The notes under the pieces: generated by a model
What the model was told of the DNA's origin: nothing
The model's input: the letters and a program-made list of their open reading frames with translations, nothing else
Databases searched by the model: none
Program-made: the position numbers and the translations under genes
Part shown: positions 20,930 to 30,551 of the stretch, one piece after another
How the letters are laid out: every line of letters begins with the position of its first letter
How positions within the stretch are numbered: the stretch's first letter is position 1
Source: Pseudomonas fluorescens
GTDB taxonomy: Bacteria; Pseudomonadota; Gammaproteobacteria; Pseudomonadales; Pseudomonadaceae
Assembly (NCBI RefSeq): GCF_902497775.2
Contig: NZ_OZ024668.1
Span: forward strand, 953,826-1,017,825
DNA: 64,000 nucleotides
Direction: 5' to 3'

Positions 20930-21054
20930 TGACCAGGAGAGCAGGCAGGGGCACCAGTCAACGTCCTGTCGGCTTTCCTTTATATGAACGAAACCCACAT
21001 TGTCTGGAATGTGGCTGATGGGCGTATGTCCCGCCCTAATCTACAGGAATTAAA
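20930..21054 (+). promoter_or_regulatory. rpsA leader region
   Basis: This 125-base gap precedes rpsA and contains CCACATT / AATGTGG (20995-21014), a 7-bp stem with a six-base loop about 40 bases before the ATG. rpsA leaders in E. coli are structured and bound by S1 for autoregulation. A similar role here is inference. Confidence 0.45.
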
Positions 21055-22734
21055 ATGAGCGAAAGCTTTGCAGAACTCTTTGAAGAAAGCCTGAAAACCC
21101 TCAATCTTCAGCCGGGTGCGATCATCACCGGTATCGTTGTCGACATCGACGGCGACTGGGTTACCGTACACGCTGGCCTGAAGTCCGAGGGCGTCATCCC
21201 GCTCGAGCAGTTCTACAACGAAGCTGGCGAGCTGACCATCAAGGTCGGTGACGAAGTTCACGTTGCGCTGGACGCGGTCGAAGACGGCTTTGGCGAAACC
21301 AAACTGTCCCGTGAAAAAGCCAAGCGCGCCGAGTGCTGGATTGTTCTGGAAGCAGCTTTCGCCGCCGAAGAAGTGGTCAAGGGCGTTATCAACGGTAAGG
21401 TTAAAGGCGGCTTCACTGTCGACGTTAACGGTATCCGTGCGTTCCTGCCTGGTTCCCTGGTTGATGTCCGCCCAGTGCGCGACACCACCCACCTGGAAGG
21501 CAAAGAGCTGGAATTCAAGGTCATCAAACTGGACCAGAAGCGCAACAACGTTGTCGTTTCCCGTCGCAGCGTCCTGGAAGCCGAGAACAGCGCCGAGCGC
21601 GAAGCTCTGCTGGAATCCCTGCAGGAAGGCCAGCAAGTCAAAGGTATCGTCAAGAACCTCACCGACTACGGCGCATTCGTTGACCTGGGCGGCGTTGATG
21701 GCCTGCTGCACATCACTGACATGGCTTGGAAGCGTATCAAGCACCCATCGGAAATCGTCAACGTTGGCGACGAGATCGATGTCAAGGTTCTGAAGTACGA
21801 TCGCGAGCGTAACCGTGTATCCCTGGGTCTGAAGCAACTGGGTGAAGACCCATGGGTTGCTATCAAGGCTCGTTACCCAGAAAGCACCCGCGTCATGGCG
21901 CGTGTTACCAACCTGACCGACTACGGCTGCTTCGCAGAGCTGGAAGAAGGCGTGGAAGGCCTGGTACACGTTTCCGAAATGGACTGGACCAACAAGAACA
22001 TCCATCCTTCGAAAGTCGTACAAGTCGGCGACGAAGTGGAAGTCATGGTTCTGGACATCGACGAAGAGCGTCGTCGTATCTCCCTGGGCATCAAGCAGTG
22101 CAAGTCCAACCCATGGGAAGACTTCTCTGGCCAGTTCAACAAGGGTGACAAGATCTCCGGCACCATCAAGTCGATCACCGATTTCGGTATCTTCATTGGT
22201 CTGGACGGCGGCATCGACGGCCTGGTTCACCTGTCGGACATCTCCTGGAACGAAGTCGGCGAAGAAGCCGTACGTCGCTTCAAGAAGGGCGACGAGCTGG
22301 ACACCGTCATCCTGTCTGTTGACCCAGAGCGCGAGCGCATCTCCCTGGGTATCAAGCAGCTGGAAAGCGATCCGTTCTCCGAGTACGTTCAGTCGAACGA
22401 CAAGGGTGCAATCGTTAAGGGTGTTGTAAAAGAAGTTGACGCCAAAGGCGCCATCATCACCCTGGCCGACGATATCGAAGCCACTCTGAAAGCTTCCGAA
22501 ATCAGCCGTGACCGCGTTGAAGACGCGCGTAACGTCCTGAAGGAAGGCGAAGAGATCGAAGCGAAGATCATCAGCGTTGACCGCAAATCGCGCGTCATCC
22601 AGCTGTCGATCAAGTCGAAAGACGACGCTGAAGAGAAAGAGGCTATCCAAAGCCTGAAAGAAGCTGCTCCTTCGGAAGCTGCTGACACCACCATGGCCGC
22701 GCTGCTGCGTCAGGCAATGGCCAAACAGAACTAA
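21055..22734 (+). CDS. rpsA: 30S ribosomal protein S1
   Basis: 559 residues and six S1/OB-fold repeats. Later repeats show the motif series [49 protein letters not shown] and [26 protein letters not shown]1 binds mRNA at the small subunit and promotes initiation. The codon usage differs from neighbours (many GTT, CGT, GAA), as expected for a very highly expressed gene. It is followed by a strong terminator. Confidence 0.98.
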   Translation: MSESFAELFEESLKTLNLQPGAIITGIVVDIDGDWVTVHAGLKSEGVIPLEQFYNEAGELTIKVGDEVHVALDAVEDGFGETKLSREKAKRAECWIVLEAAFAAEEVVKGVINGKVKGGFTVDVNGIRAFLPGSLVDVRPVRDTTHLEGKELEFKVIKLDQKRNNVVVSRRSVLEAENSAEREALLESLQEGQQVKGIVKNLTDYGAFVDLGGVDGLLHITDMAWKRIKHPSEIVNVGDEIDVKVLKYDRERNRVSLGLKQLGEDPWVAIKARYPESTRVMARVTNLTDYGCFAELEEGVEGLVHVSEMDWTNKNIHPSKVVQVGDEVEVMVLDIDEERRRISLGIKQCKSNPWEDFSGQFNKGDKISGTIKSITDFGIFIGLDGGIDGLVHLSDISWNEVGEEAVRRFKKGDELDTVILSVDPERERISLGIKQLESDPFSEYVQSNDKGAIVKGVVKEVDAKGAIITLADDIEATLKASEISRDRVEDARNVLKEGEEIEAKIISVDRKSRVIQLSIKSKDDAEEKEAIQSLKEAAPSEAADTTMAALLRQAMAKQN

Positions 22735-22749
22735 GTTCTGCTGGTGTTT

Positions 22750-22779
22750 AAAAAAGGGTGACTTCGGTCACCCTTTTTT
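22750..22779 (+). terminator. Rho-independent terminator after rpsA
   Basis: The 12-base stem AAAAAGGGTGAC / GTCACCCTTTTT has a stable TTCG tetraloop and ends in T residues, 16 bases after the rpsA stop. The A/T symmetry means it could work in both directions. Confidence 0.93.
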
Positions 22780-22980
22780 CTGCCTGGGATTCCTCTCAAG
22801 CGCTGAAACCCTTGTGCCAGCGAGCTTCGGCGAAATTAGCGGCAAACCGCCATTATCTAATGCGCCAAGGCGTATTCCTTCAAAATCCGATTAAGTCAAG
22901 AACCGCCCTGTTCAAATCCCTCAGGTCATGCTAAAAACAACGGAGCAATGATCTAGCTGCTTGATAAAGAAGGGAAAAAT

Positions 22981-23298
22981 ATGACGAAGTCGGAGCTGAT
23001 CGAACGTATTGTCACCCATCAAGGGCTGCTCTCATCCAAGGATGTCGAGCTGGCCATCAAGACCATGCTTGAGCAAATGTCCCAGTGCCTGGCCACTGGC
23101 GACCGCATCGAAATCCGCGGCTTCGGCAGCTTCTCCCTGCATTACCGCGCCCCCCGCGTAGGTCGCAACCCGAAAACCGGGCAGTCCGTCAGCCTGGATG
23201 GCAAGTTTGTGCCACACTTCAAGCCGGGGAAGGAATTGCGGGATCGGGTTAATGAGGAAGAGGGTAGTGGCGAGCATGAAGGAGAGGTCCGTGCATAA
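22981..23298 (+). CDS. ihfB: integration host factor subunit beta
   Basis: 105 residues of the HU/IHF family: [10 protein letters not shown] at the start, helical body, and the DNA-minor-groove arm [27 protein letters not shown] with the intercalating Pro of NPKTG. IHF alpha/beta bends DNA at specific sites. AAGAAGGG precedes ATG 22981. In pseudomonads ihfB (himD) marks the left end of the O-antigen locus, and here the glycan island starts directly downstream. Confidence 0.96.
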   Translation: MTKSELIERIVTHQGLLSSKDVELAIKTMLEQMSQCLATGDRIEIRGFGSFSLHYRAPRVGRNPKTGQSVSLDGKFVPHFKPGKELRDRVNEEEGSGEHEGEVRA

Positions 23299-23539
23299 AT
23301 TGAGCCGTCTGTTGGTCGTCGTGCTGCTGGCGATGCTCGCTGTAGTTACCGTGACGTTCATCCTGGAAAACCAGCAAGAAGTAACGCTATCTTTTATTAG
23401 CTATTCTCTTCCGGCGTTGCCTGTGGCGGCGTTACTGGTGGCTGCGCTTGTAGCTGGTCTGTCGGCGGGTCCTTTGTTGGTGTTGATGATTGCCTGGTGC
23501 GCCCGCGGGAGCCGTAAGAAACAGTTTTTGACTAAGTGA
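23291..23539 (+). CDS. LapA-domain (DUF1049) membrane protein
   Basis: 82 residues with two hydrophobic segments (about 5-25 and 40-66) and a basic C-terminus, matching the short LapA/YciS-like family associated with lipopolysaccharide assembly. GTG 23291 is preferred because AAGGAG is six bases upstream; an ATG at 23276 would add five residues. It overlaps the ihfB 3' end by eight bases, so the two are cotranscribed, as is usual in this genus. Confidence 0.8.
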   Translation: MHKLSRLLVVVLLAMLAVVTVTFILENQQEVTLSFISYSLPALPVAALLVAALVAGLSAGPLLVLMIAWCARGSRKKQFLTK

Positions 23540-23794
23540 CCCTGTCCAGACTATGCCGCAACTCTACGCTCGCGTTAGGTGAGTGCCGCCTGGCTCGGCG
23601 TTGAGGCCGTGCTTCGAGCGGGTTTTCCCATTGAACTTTGCCAAGTGACAGGGGTCTCATTTTTGGTGTGGGGGGGGGCGCATATATACACGTATTTTGA
23701 CCAATTTATCCTTTCGGGGTAAGAAAATTCCTATTCTGCCTCTCGGGCTAGAACAAGCAGCAATTGTCCTCTATTCTGCAGATGTCGGGTGTGT

Positions 23795-23805
23795 GGCGTT
23801 AGTGC
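23795..23805 (+). promoter_or_regulatory. possible ops-like element
   Basis: GGCGTTAGTGC matches the RfaH-recruiting ops consensus GGCGGTAGYGT at 9 of 11 positions. It lies in the leader of a polysaccharide operon, where such elements act. The mismatches fall at positions 5 and 11, so this is speculative. Confidence 0.2.
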
Positions 23806-24014
23806 GAGCACCGATGTAGTCAAGTTGCCTTCCCGAGGGTGCTGCCACCAGGTGCTTCCTGGCGTGTAGGTGGGAGTTTCTCCAGGGTTATTGCTTGGGC
23901 GCTGTTCCCAGCATTTATTTTAAATGTTCAGCTAAGCTTGAATGGAGTCACTTTTTTGTAGTGCCTGTGGAGTTTGCTAAGACAGTTTAGGGGTAGGGCG
24001 AAAACGATCCCGCC

Positions 24015-24043
24015 TCTGTTTGTAATTCGTTGCTGCGTATACT
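24015..24043 (+). promoter_or_regulatory. possible promoter of the first wzz
   Basis: TATACT at 24038-24043 has a weak TCTGTT -35 17 bases upstream. The resulting leader would be about 50 bases. The -35 match is poor. Confidence 0.3.
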
Positions 24044-24098
24044 GAGAACTGAATGCCGGCAGTACTTGATGAGACAGATCTAAGGAAAAAGACAATAA

Positions 24099-25157
24099 AT
24101 GACCCGTGATCAAGAGCGTTTAGTTCAGAGTAATGAAATCGATTTTCTTGATTTGATTCAAGGCCTATGGCAGCGCAAGCTTTTGATGTTTGGCACCGCT
24201 ATAGTGGTTTTTCTCGCCGCCGTCGCTTACGTGCTAGTTTCTTCGCCGGTTTATCAAGCAAAGGTTTTTGTCCAGCCCCCTACTCAGAATGACATTGCCT
24301 ATCTCAACTATGGGCGTGGCAATGATGTTGGCTTAGAACTGTTTTCCGTCAAGGATGTCTACGAGGTTTTCCTCAGGCATCTACAATCTGAATCCTTGCG
24401 TCGAAGCTTCTTCCAGACTGTGTATTTGCCCACGTTGCCAGAAGCGCAGCGTAAAGGCTCTCAAGATGAGCTGTACGCCCGATTTGGCAAGCTGCTATCT
24501 GTAAGTCTTGAGAACAAGGAGGCGCCAACGCGCTTTTCGATCACCGCCAATCTGCTTAGCCCGCAACAGGCCGTGGACTGGGTGGCTAGTTACGCCCAAC
24601 TAGCCGGAGATCGGGCAAAGCAGGAGGTGTTGAAAAATGCCAAGAGCGATGCGTTGGTGAAAGCAAACAACTTGCAGCGGCAGATCTCGGCAGCGCGAGA
24701 AAGCACTCGTAAGCAGCGCGAAGACGAAATTGTTCAGCTCAAGGAAGCCCTGCTGATTGCGAAATCCATAGGCCTGGAAAAACCGCCAATAATTTCTGAC
24801 AGCCTGTCGACAGAAGTTTCTGCGAAGATGGACGGTTCGTTGATTTACATGCGAGGGAGCAAAGCTCTGGAAGCCGAGATCAAAAACCTGCAGGATCGTC
24901 AGTCGGATGATCCATTCATTGCAAGCCTCAGGGTGCAGCAGTCAGCGCTTTCGTTCTACAACGATTTAAGCATCGACCCTGCCTTGGTGGCGGTTTACAG
25001 GCAGGACGGCGTTGTCGAATTGCCCGATCAGCCTGTCCGTCCGCAGAAGCTGTTGATCGTCGTACTTGGATTGGTACTTGGTCTGATTTTGGGCGGGATT
25101 GTAGCTCTCATGCATTACCTATACGCCCAAGCCATGCATCACAAGCGCCAAAACTGA
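24099..25157 (+). CDS. wzz: Wzz family chain-length regulator, first copy
   Basis: 352 residues with a polysaccharide co-polymerase layout: cytoplasmic N-terminus (EIDFLDLIQGLWQRK), membrane helix ~30-52, a long helical periplasmic domain, and a C-terminal Pro-rich motif (PDQPVRPQKLL) leading into the second helix ~318-340. There is no cytoplasmic tyrosine kinase domain. Wzz proteins set the modal length of Wzy-polymerised O-antigen. It is followed 184 bases later by a second, longer Wzz. An AAGGAAAAAG Shine-Dalgarno precedes ATG 24099. Confidence 0.88.
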   Translation: MTRDQERLVQSNEIDFLDLIQGLWQRKLLMFGTAIVVFLAAVAYVLVSSPVYQAKVFVQPPTQNDIAYLNYGRGNDVGLELFSVKDVYEVFLRHLQSESLRRSFFQTVYLPTLPEAQRKGSQDELYARFGKLLSVSLENKEAPTRFSITANLLSPQQAVDWVASYAQLAGDRAKQEVLKNAKSDALVKANNLQRQISAARESTRKQREDEIVQLKEALLIAKSIGLEKPPIISDSLSTEVSAKMDGSLIYMRGSKALEAEIKNLQDRQSDDPFIASLRVQQSALSFYNDLSIDPALVAVYRQDGVVELPDQPVRPQKLLIVVLGLVLGLILGGIVALMHYLYAQAMHHKRQN

Positions 25158-25341
25158 ACTCGTGGCAATGGATATAGGGCGTTCAGGATGATTTGAGGCT
25201 GGTCCATCGATTCGGAAAATGTCACAATCCGTGTTTCGTCGTCTGACGACAGGGATTGTTGGGGGACCGTAGTCGGTAGCGATGGCGGCGTACCTTGGCC
25301 TGTCGTGGGCGAGCTCCTAACTCAATCGACAGGCTTTTGGT
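25158..25341. promoter_or_regulatory. inter-wzz region with hairpin and ops-like element
   Basis: This 184-base gap contains the stem GTCGT-CTG-ACGAC flanked by AATCC / GGATT, then GTCGGTAGCGA (25272-25282). The latter retains the CGGTAGCG core of the ops consensus (9 of 11 matches). The spacing suggests the second wzz has its own promoter or attenuator. Confidence 0.3.
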
Positions 25342-26700
25342 GTGACCAGCATTTCTCGCGTACCTCATGTTGTTGCCCACGACGAAACTGACCTAATCGC
25401 AATGATCCAGTCCATTTGGCGGCAAAAAAAGCTAATTGCCTCAGCAGCTTTGCTAGTGGGTGTTATTGCTGGTGGCTATGCATTTCTTACTACGCCAGAA
25501 TACGAAGTGGGCACTGTCCTGCGCCCGGCTGCACTCAATGACCTTGATGCGTTGAATCGCTCAGAAGTCTACTCTTTGCCACCAGGGGGCGCTCTGGTAC
25601 GGGTAGGTGCTGCACTGGACTCTTACGAAACCCGTCTTAATTATTTTCGCGCGAACCCTGATTTGTTCACGGCATTTGGTCGTCCCGGCCAAACACCTGA
25701 GCAAGTTTTTGCAGAGTTTAATCGCAGCTCTCTAAAGTTGGTTCAACCCGATCCTAATAAGGCTGATTTGTTGAGCTCTTTTATTGGGTTGCAAATGCGC
25801 TATCCAAAAGGGGTCAAGGGTGAAGAGATTCTTAATGGATTTGTTCAATATGCTATCGAGAACGAGCGCAAACAAATTGCCGACGACCTTAAGGTAATTA
25901 TAGGTAACCGATTGGCCGAGGTAGATGCCAAGTTGGCGGCTGCGCGTGCTGCGTATGAATCAAGTAAGGATAGCAAAATTGCTGTCTTGCTGGAAAGCGA
26001 TAATCTCAAGCGGGCACAATTAGTTGATGAGCTTAAAGCGCTTCGCGTGCAACTCAAGATTCAACGCGATGACCGTGTCGCTCAGCTCGATGAAGCGATT
26101 AACATCGCTCGTTCTCTGGGGTTGAAAAAGCCATCAACACCGTCTTCAATGGCCAGCGAGAGCCCATCGAACGGTAACATCATCCGGACCGAAGTTAATA
26201 ACCAGCAATTTCCGCTGTATTTTATGGGGGCCGATGCGCTTGAAGCGGAACGGCGTGTGCTGCGTCAGCGTACGTCCGATGACTTCTCTGACCCACGTGT
26301 CGCACAAATTCGTAAAGAGTTGCTGCTGTTGACTACTAACCGAGAGGTTCAGGTGTTGAGGCAGCGAGAAAATGAAGATGTGTTTCTTAAAGGTATCGAA
26401 TCACTGCGGGCGGAACGTATCCGGTTGATGAATATCGGTACTGATATGCAACATCTCAGTTTAGTCAATATTGATCAAAGGGCTATTGAGCCTGTCAGCC
26501 CAATCAAGCCGAATAAGGCTTTGCTCATTGCGTTAGGACTGTTTATCGGCGGATTGTTGGGAATGATGGTTGCCATTTTCCGCCATTTCGCAGTGTTGCG
26601 ACGTATGCGAGAGCTCCCTGCTGCCCCTCAGGTGTTGTCTCAGGTGATTGTGAATGAGCCAAGCCAAGGTATCAAGGGGCCTGCCAGCAATGCGCTGTAA
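25342..26700 (+). CDS. wzz2: Wzz family chain-length regulator, second (long) copy
   Basis: 452 residues, close in length to the very-long-chain Wzz2/FepE group. Features are the N-terminal DLIAMIQSIWRQKK, membrane helix ~34-54, a coiled-coil-rich periplasmic domain and a C-terminal SPIKPNKALLIALGLFIGGLLG helix. A ~35-residue cytoplasmic tail follows. The GTG start at 25342 has only a weak Shine-Dalgarno. Two Wzz proteins in one cell usually mean two preferred chain lengths, as in P. aeruginosa; that is inference here. Confidence 0.87.
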   Translation: MTSISRVPHVVAHDETDLIAMIQSIWRQKKLIASAALLVGVIAGGYAFLTTPEYEVGTVLRPAALNDLDALNRSEVYSLPPGGALVRVGAALDSYETRLNYFRANPDLFTAFGRPGQTPEQVFAEFNRSSLKLVQPDPNKADLLSSFIGLQMRYPKGVKGEEILNGFVQYAIENERKQIADDLKVIIGNRLAEVDAKLAAARAAYESSKDSKIAVLLESDNLKRAQLVDELKALRVQLKIQRDDRVAQLDEAINIARSLGLKKPSTPSSMASESPSNGNIIRTEVNNQQFPLYFMGADALEAERRVLRQRTSDDFSDPRVAQIRKELLLLTTNREVQVLRQRENEDVFLKGIESLRAERIRLMNIGTDMQHLSLVNIDQRAIEPVSPIKPNKALLIALGLFIGGLLGMMVAIFRHFAVLRRMRELPAAPQVLSQVIVNEPSQGIKGPASNAL

Positions 26701-26847
26701 GAATCTTCGGCCAACTCGGGTTAGTTGAGTTGGTATCTTCCTTCTGGCTGGGCGAGCGTTGTGAATGCTCCAGGAGGGGGCAGAGCCTGGTGCTCATCGG
26801 TGTGGGTAGGGCAAGAAGCGAAACCGATTCAACCCAAAGCACCTATT

Positions 26848-26885
26848 CCATCTGTTTGAACAAACGCAATTTACGCCATCTGTTT
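26848..26885 (+). repeat. direct repeat CCATCTGTTT upstream of wecB
   Basis: The 10-mer CCATCTGTTT occurs at 26848-26857 and 26876-26885. It is in the 228-base wzz2-wecB gap, just before a TAGAAT -10-like box (26890-26895). It could be a regulator site or chance. Confidence 0.35.
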
Positions 26886-26928
26886 TCTGTAGAATGGCTG
26901 CATCACACTGATTGAAGGAGTACTTTGA

Positions 26929-28047
26929 GTGAAAACGCTTTGTATTTTTGGTACGCGTCCAGAAGCCATAAAAATGGCCCCTCTGGCACTCGCGCTGGCG
27001 GCGGATGAGCGTTTTGACGCAAAGGTTTGTGTTACCGGCCAGCATCGGGAGATGCTCGATCAGGTAATGGGGTTGTTCGCCATTACTCCAGACTATGACC
27101 TGAATATCATGAAGCCGGGCCAGGACCTGAGCGATGTGACAACGGCGATACTGCAAGGCCTGAAAAATGTATTTTCAGAGTTTCGCCCAGACGTAGTGTT
27201 GGTCCATGGCGACACCGCGACCACACTGGCCGCAAGTTTGGCTGCATATTATCAGCAAATTCCGATTGCGCATGTCGAGGCAGGATTGCGTACCGGGAAC
27301 ATATACTCTCCTTGGCCTGAAGAGGCTAATCGTAAACTGACCAGCGTCCTTGCCAACTTGCATTTTGCTCCCACGGAGACCTCTCGGGATAACTTGCTCC
27401 GGGAGGCGATTCCAGCAGATAAGGTCATTGTTACTGGCAATACCGTCATTGATGCCCTGCTGGATGTGGTGGAGCGCCTTGGCCAAGACGCTAACTTGCG
27501 TGCCGAAGCAGCGGCGCCTTCGGAGTTCCTTGACCCATCTCGAAAGTTGATCCTCGTAACGGGGCATCGTCGTGAGAGCTTTGGTGACGGATTCGAGCGT
27601 ATCTGCAAGGCACTCATTGAGGTGGCCCAGCGGTATCCGGAAGTTGATATTGTCTATCCTGTCCACCTAAATCCGAATGTTCGCGAGCCCGTCAATCGGC
27701 TGCTGACCGGGATTGACAACATTCATCTTATTGCGCCCTTGGACTATTTGCCTTTCGTCTATCTAATGAGCCGTTCCCATATCATTCTGACTGACTCGGG
27801 AGGTATTCAGGAAGAGGCTCCGTCCTTGGGTAAACCGGTTCTGGTCATGCGCGATACAACTGAGCGCCCCGAGGCGGTGGCTGCTGGAACTGTCAAGTTG
27901 GTAGGGACAAACAGTGAAAATATCGTCCGCGAATTAAGCCTTTTGTTGAACGATCAGTCGTACTACGAATCGATGAGCCGTGCCCATAACCCGTATGGGG
28001 ATGGTGCAGCCTGTGCTCGTATATGCGAAGCGCTTTTGACTCTTTAA
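26929..28047 (+). CDS. wecB: UDP-N-acetylglucosamine 2-epimerase (non-hydrolysing)
   Basis: 372 residues. The family motifs are [35 protein letters not shown] and [18 protein letters not shown]. It interconverts UDP-GlcNAc and UDP-ManNAc. This is the only nucleotide-sugar enzyme in the island, so the glycan probably contains ManNAc or a derivative. No wecC-type dehydrogenase is in the window. GTG 26929 has GAAGGAG upstream. Confidence 0.93.
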   Translation: MKTLCIFGTRPEAIKMAPLALALAADERFDAKVCVTGQHREMLDQVMGLFAITPDYDLNIMKPGQDLSDVTTAILQGLKNVFSEFRPDVVLVHGDTATTLAASLAAYYQQIPIAHVEAGLRTGNIYSPWPEEANRKLTSVLANLHFAPTETSRDNLLREAIPADKVIVTGNTVIDALLDVVERLGQDANLRAEAAAPSEFLDPSRKLILVTGHRRESFGDGFERICKALIEVAQRYPEVDIVYPVHLNPNVREPVNRLLTGIDNIHLIAPLDYLPFVYLMSRSHIILTDSGGIQEEAPSLGKPVLVMRDTTERPEAVAAGTVKLVGTNSENIVRELSLLLNDQSYYESMSRAHNPYGDGAACARICEALLTL

Positions 28048-28064
28048 GTAGGTTGGAGCGTCGT

Positions 28065-29294
28065 ATGCAGGAGTACCGTCGTGGTGCAGTGAACGCCTTG
28101 TATTTGATTTTGGTGCAGGGCGCTAACTATGTTGTTCCTTTGGCTGTCATGTTTCATTTTATGAAAGAGCTGGGGATCGCGGGGTTTGGGCAGTATGCGT
28201 TTTGGTATGCTGCCATGTTATACGTACAGACCTTTGTGGATTACGGTTTTTCATTTTCAGGTACTCGTGACATCGCTGCCTCGGACGGTAGCCCTGCAAA
28301 AATTTCAGCAATCTTTTCTCAGGTGACAGTAGCAAAATTACTGCTGTCCACCTGCGTGTTGGTTTTGGCCTTAGCCTATTATTTCTTTATGGCGGAAAGC
28401 GCTCAACCGGTACTAGTGGTTGCTGCAACAGGCGTGTTTACTGCGCTCATTCCGAACTGGTATTTCCAGGGTATCCAGCAACTGCGAGAAATTTCTCTTT
28501 TCAACGTACTGGGGCGAGTGGTTTTCCTGATCCTCGCGTTTTCGGTGATAAACAGTACGTCGCAGGTGAGTGATATTTTCCTCTTGCATTTTGTGGCCGT
28601 TTTTCCACCGTTGATATTTGGTTATTGGTTTGCATCTAGACGGCTTAACTGGGCGTTGACGATTTCCAGGCGGGATCTGGCAAAACAATACTCAGCCGGG
28701 TGGCATATATTTTCCACAACAATGCTGTCGATGCTGCTAAGTAACGGTGGCGTGTTCTGGTTAGGGCTTTCAACCAATCCGGCTGTTGTAGGTATCTATG
28801 CCGCCGTCGAACGTGTGGTAAAGGCTATTGTTGGATTATTTATTCCGATTAGCCAGGCGTTCTACCCGTTAAATAGCAGAATGTTCTCACAGTCTTTTGA
28901 AAAGGGCCTGCGAAGTGTAGGGGTTACCGGGGCGGCAATGTTGTCCCTGTGTGCCATGGCTATTGCAGTCTTTTATTTTTCCAGTTCGATCTGGTTTGGG
29001 ATATTCAAAATCCCTGCGGAGGGAATGGCCTACTTAGGGTTACTACTGGCTTGGGTGTTTTTTAGTGTCTTCAATAATGTTGCGGGCATACAGACACTCA
29101 GTGCGTCAGGTGCCGCTGCGCGATATGCATACAGCTTCAACGTTGCTGCAATCATATTCGTTTTGGTTATTTATCTTCAACTACACACGGATGCAGGGAA
29201 GGTGGTTGCTCAAGCACTTCTGATCTCAGAGGTCGTTCTGTCAATTCTCCTTGTGCTGAACATCATGCACATTATTATGGTTAAACGACGTTGA
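28065..29294 (+). CDS. wzx: Wzx-type polysaccharide flippase
   Basis: 409 residues, overwhelmingly hydrophobic, with about 12 membrane helices. It shows the MATE/PST-family N-terminal pattern NALYLILVQGANYVVPL and later GIAGFGQYAFW. It should flip undecaprenyl-diphosphate-linked repeat units to the periplasm. ATG 28065 is preferred (GGAG eight bases upstream) over ATG 28023, which overlaps wecB without a Shine-Dalgarno. Confidence 0.88.
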   Translation: MQEYRRGAVNALYLILVQGANYVVPLAVMFHFMKELGIAGFGQYAFWYAAMLYVQTFVDYGFSFSGTRDIAASDGSPAKISAIFSQVTVAKLLLSTCVLVLALAYYFFMAESAQPVLVVAATGVFTALIPNWYFQGIQQLREISLFNVLGRVVFLILAFSVINSTSQVSDIFLLHFVAVFPPLIFGYWFASRRLNWALTISRRDLAKQYSAGWHIFSTTMLSMLLSNGGVFWLGLSTNPAVVGIYAAVERVVKAIVGLFIPISQAFYPLNSRMFSQSFEKGLRSVGVTGAAMLSLCAMAIAVFYFSSSIWFGIFKIPAEGMAYLGLLLAWVFFSVFNNVAGIQTLSASGAAARYAYSFNVAAIIFVLVIYLQLHTDAGKVVAQALLISEVVLSILLVLNIMHIIMVKRR

Positions 29295-29396
29295 GTCAGA
29301 TCGTGCGGGTAGTACGCCACCGCTCAGGGGCCGGCTTGGTAGTTTGTGCGACCTGTTGCATAAGCAGTGTGGGGATTTTAGAGTGAGTTGTGGATT

Positions 29397-30551
29397 ATGA
29401 ATGTTGAAACTGTGGGCTCAGAAAAAAAGGCGTATATTTTCAGAGGGCTGCCCCTCGTGGCGGATTCGCGCACCCTGAGAAATGGAGCTTTTTTTTCAAA
29501 GGCAACTTACTGTACGTGGGAGAAAAAAGAGCGTAGTGCAGCCGGAGATAAAGAAATTATCAATTTCCCACTGGCCAAAGATGGTGGCTGGATGGCAATA
29601 AAATATCCTTTGTACCTACTGTATCTTTTCTTTTTTTCGCTCTTCAAGATCGGTAGGAAAGACATATGTGTCTGCATGGATCTGGATACATTTGTCCCCG
29701 TCTGGATCGGGAGTTTTTTTAAAGGGACAACCTTGATTTTCGATGTGGTAGATCCCGCATCGCAGGCGCGATTTAAGAAGATCCCGTGCTCTAAATTAAT
29801 TGATAAAGTAGAGTTTTTCTTCATTAATAGGGCTAGCCTGGCTGTATTTCCTCATGAGAGCAGACTGCGCTATTATCACGACTTGCTGGGCGTTGATACT
29901 GCGAATGTGAAAAGCTTTATTATTGAAAATATGCCCTCCTTTACCAAAAATGAAGGGCGTGATACTGGCCTGTTAAAGCAAGTAAAGAAGCCACGTACAT
30001 TGACTGTTGGCTATTTTGGAACGTTGGATGCAAGTCGCGGGCTTAACTTGATAGTAGGGCTGGTATGCGCCAATCCCGACAGGGTAAAATTGTTGGTTGC
30101 GGGGGATGGACCACTCAAAGGTTATATAGAAGAACAGGCGCTGCGTTGTTCTAGTATTACCTATGTCGGGCGTTATACGGGGGATCAACTGGAAGGATTA
30201 TACGAGCAAGTTGATTTTTCATGGATGTACTATGATCCCGATATTTTCTTGCATAAATATGCGGCACCTAACAAGTTTTATGAGCATCTCTGTTTTCAGG
30301 TGCCGGTGATTACTAATGCGGTAATTCCGCAGGCCGAGTTTGTCTTTGAAAACCATACCGGCGTAGTCATTGATCAGAGTGGTCGGAGTTATATTAAAGA
30401 CGGAAAAATAGCATCTGAGTTTTTGCTATGCCTTGAGCAGTTCACGTCCGGCCCGGTGCTTAATAATTATTGGCAGTCGACGTGCATTGGTTACTACCGT
30501 TCTATCGCTAAACAGTTCCCAGGGATAGCGGTGGAGGGGGGGGGGCGATGA
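29397..30551 (+). CDS. family 4-type glycosyltransferase
   Basis: 384 residues of GT-B type. The C-terminal donor domain has VGYFGTLDASRGLNLIVGL, LLVAGDGPLKGYIEEQ, ITYVGRYTGDQL and NKFYEHLCFQVPVITN. The central region carries IFDVVDPASQARF. It acts at the cytoplasmic membrane face to add a sugar to the lipid-linked repeat. The last codons lie in a G10 tract (30536-30545), so the C-terminus (VEGGGR) is slippage-prone. The stop overlaps the wzy ATG. ATG 29397 was chosen over TTG 29388. Donor sugar unknown. Confidence 0.82.
   Translation: MNVETVGSEKKAYIFRGLPLVADSRTLRNGAFFSKATYCTWEKKERSAAGDKEIINFPLAKDGGWMAIKYPLYLLYLFFFSLFKIGRKDICVCMDLDTFVPVWIGSFFKGTTLIFDVVDPASQARFKKIPCSKLIDKVEFFFINRASLAVFPHESRLRYYHDLLGVDTANVKSFIIENMPSFTKNEGRDTGLLKQVKKPRTLTVGYFGTLDASRGLNLIVGLVCANPDRVKLLVAGDGPLKGYIEEQALRCSSITYVGRYTGDQLEGLYEQVDFSWMYYDPDIFLHKYAAPNKFYEHLCFQVPVITNAVIPQAEFVFENHTGVVIDQSGRSYIKDGKIASEFLLCLEQFTSGPVLNNYWQSTCIGYYRSIAKQFPGIAVEGGGR
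30536..30545 (+). repeat. G10 homopolymer at the GT/wzy junction
   Basis: Ten consecutive G residues end two bases before the wzy ATG. They both encode the final glycines of the glycosyltransferase and provide the wzy ribosome-binding region. One added G removes the transferase stop and opens a continuous frame into wzy. One lost G gives a short third-frame tail ending around 30648. Confidence 0.9.

Larger units (their letters stand above)
23540..24098. other. 559-base non-coding leader of the glycan island
   Basis: I see no gene here. Composition shifts from the core genome to the AT-richer island. It contains a G9 run (23670-23678), a possible ops-like element (23795-23805) and a plausible -10 TATACT (24038-24043) upstream of the first wzz. 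It probably carries the island's main promoter. Confidence 0.6.

Noticed and set aside
26730..26915. 61-codon open frame between wzz2 and wecB
   Set aside because: No ribosome-binding site, composition unlike neighbours, and it covers the likely wecB promoter region.
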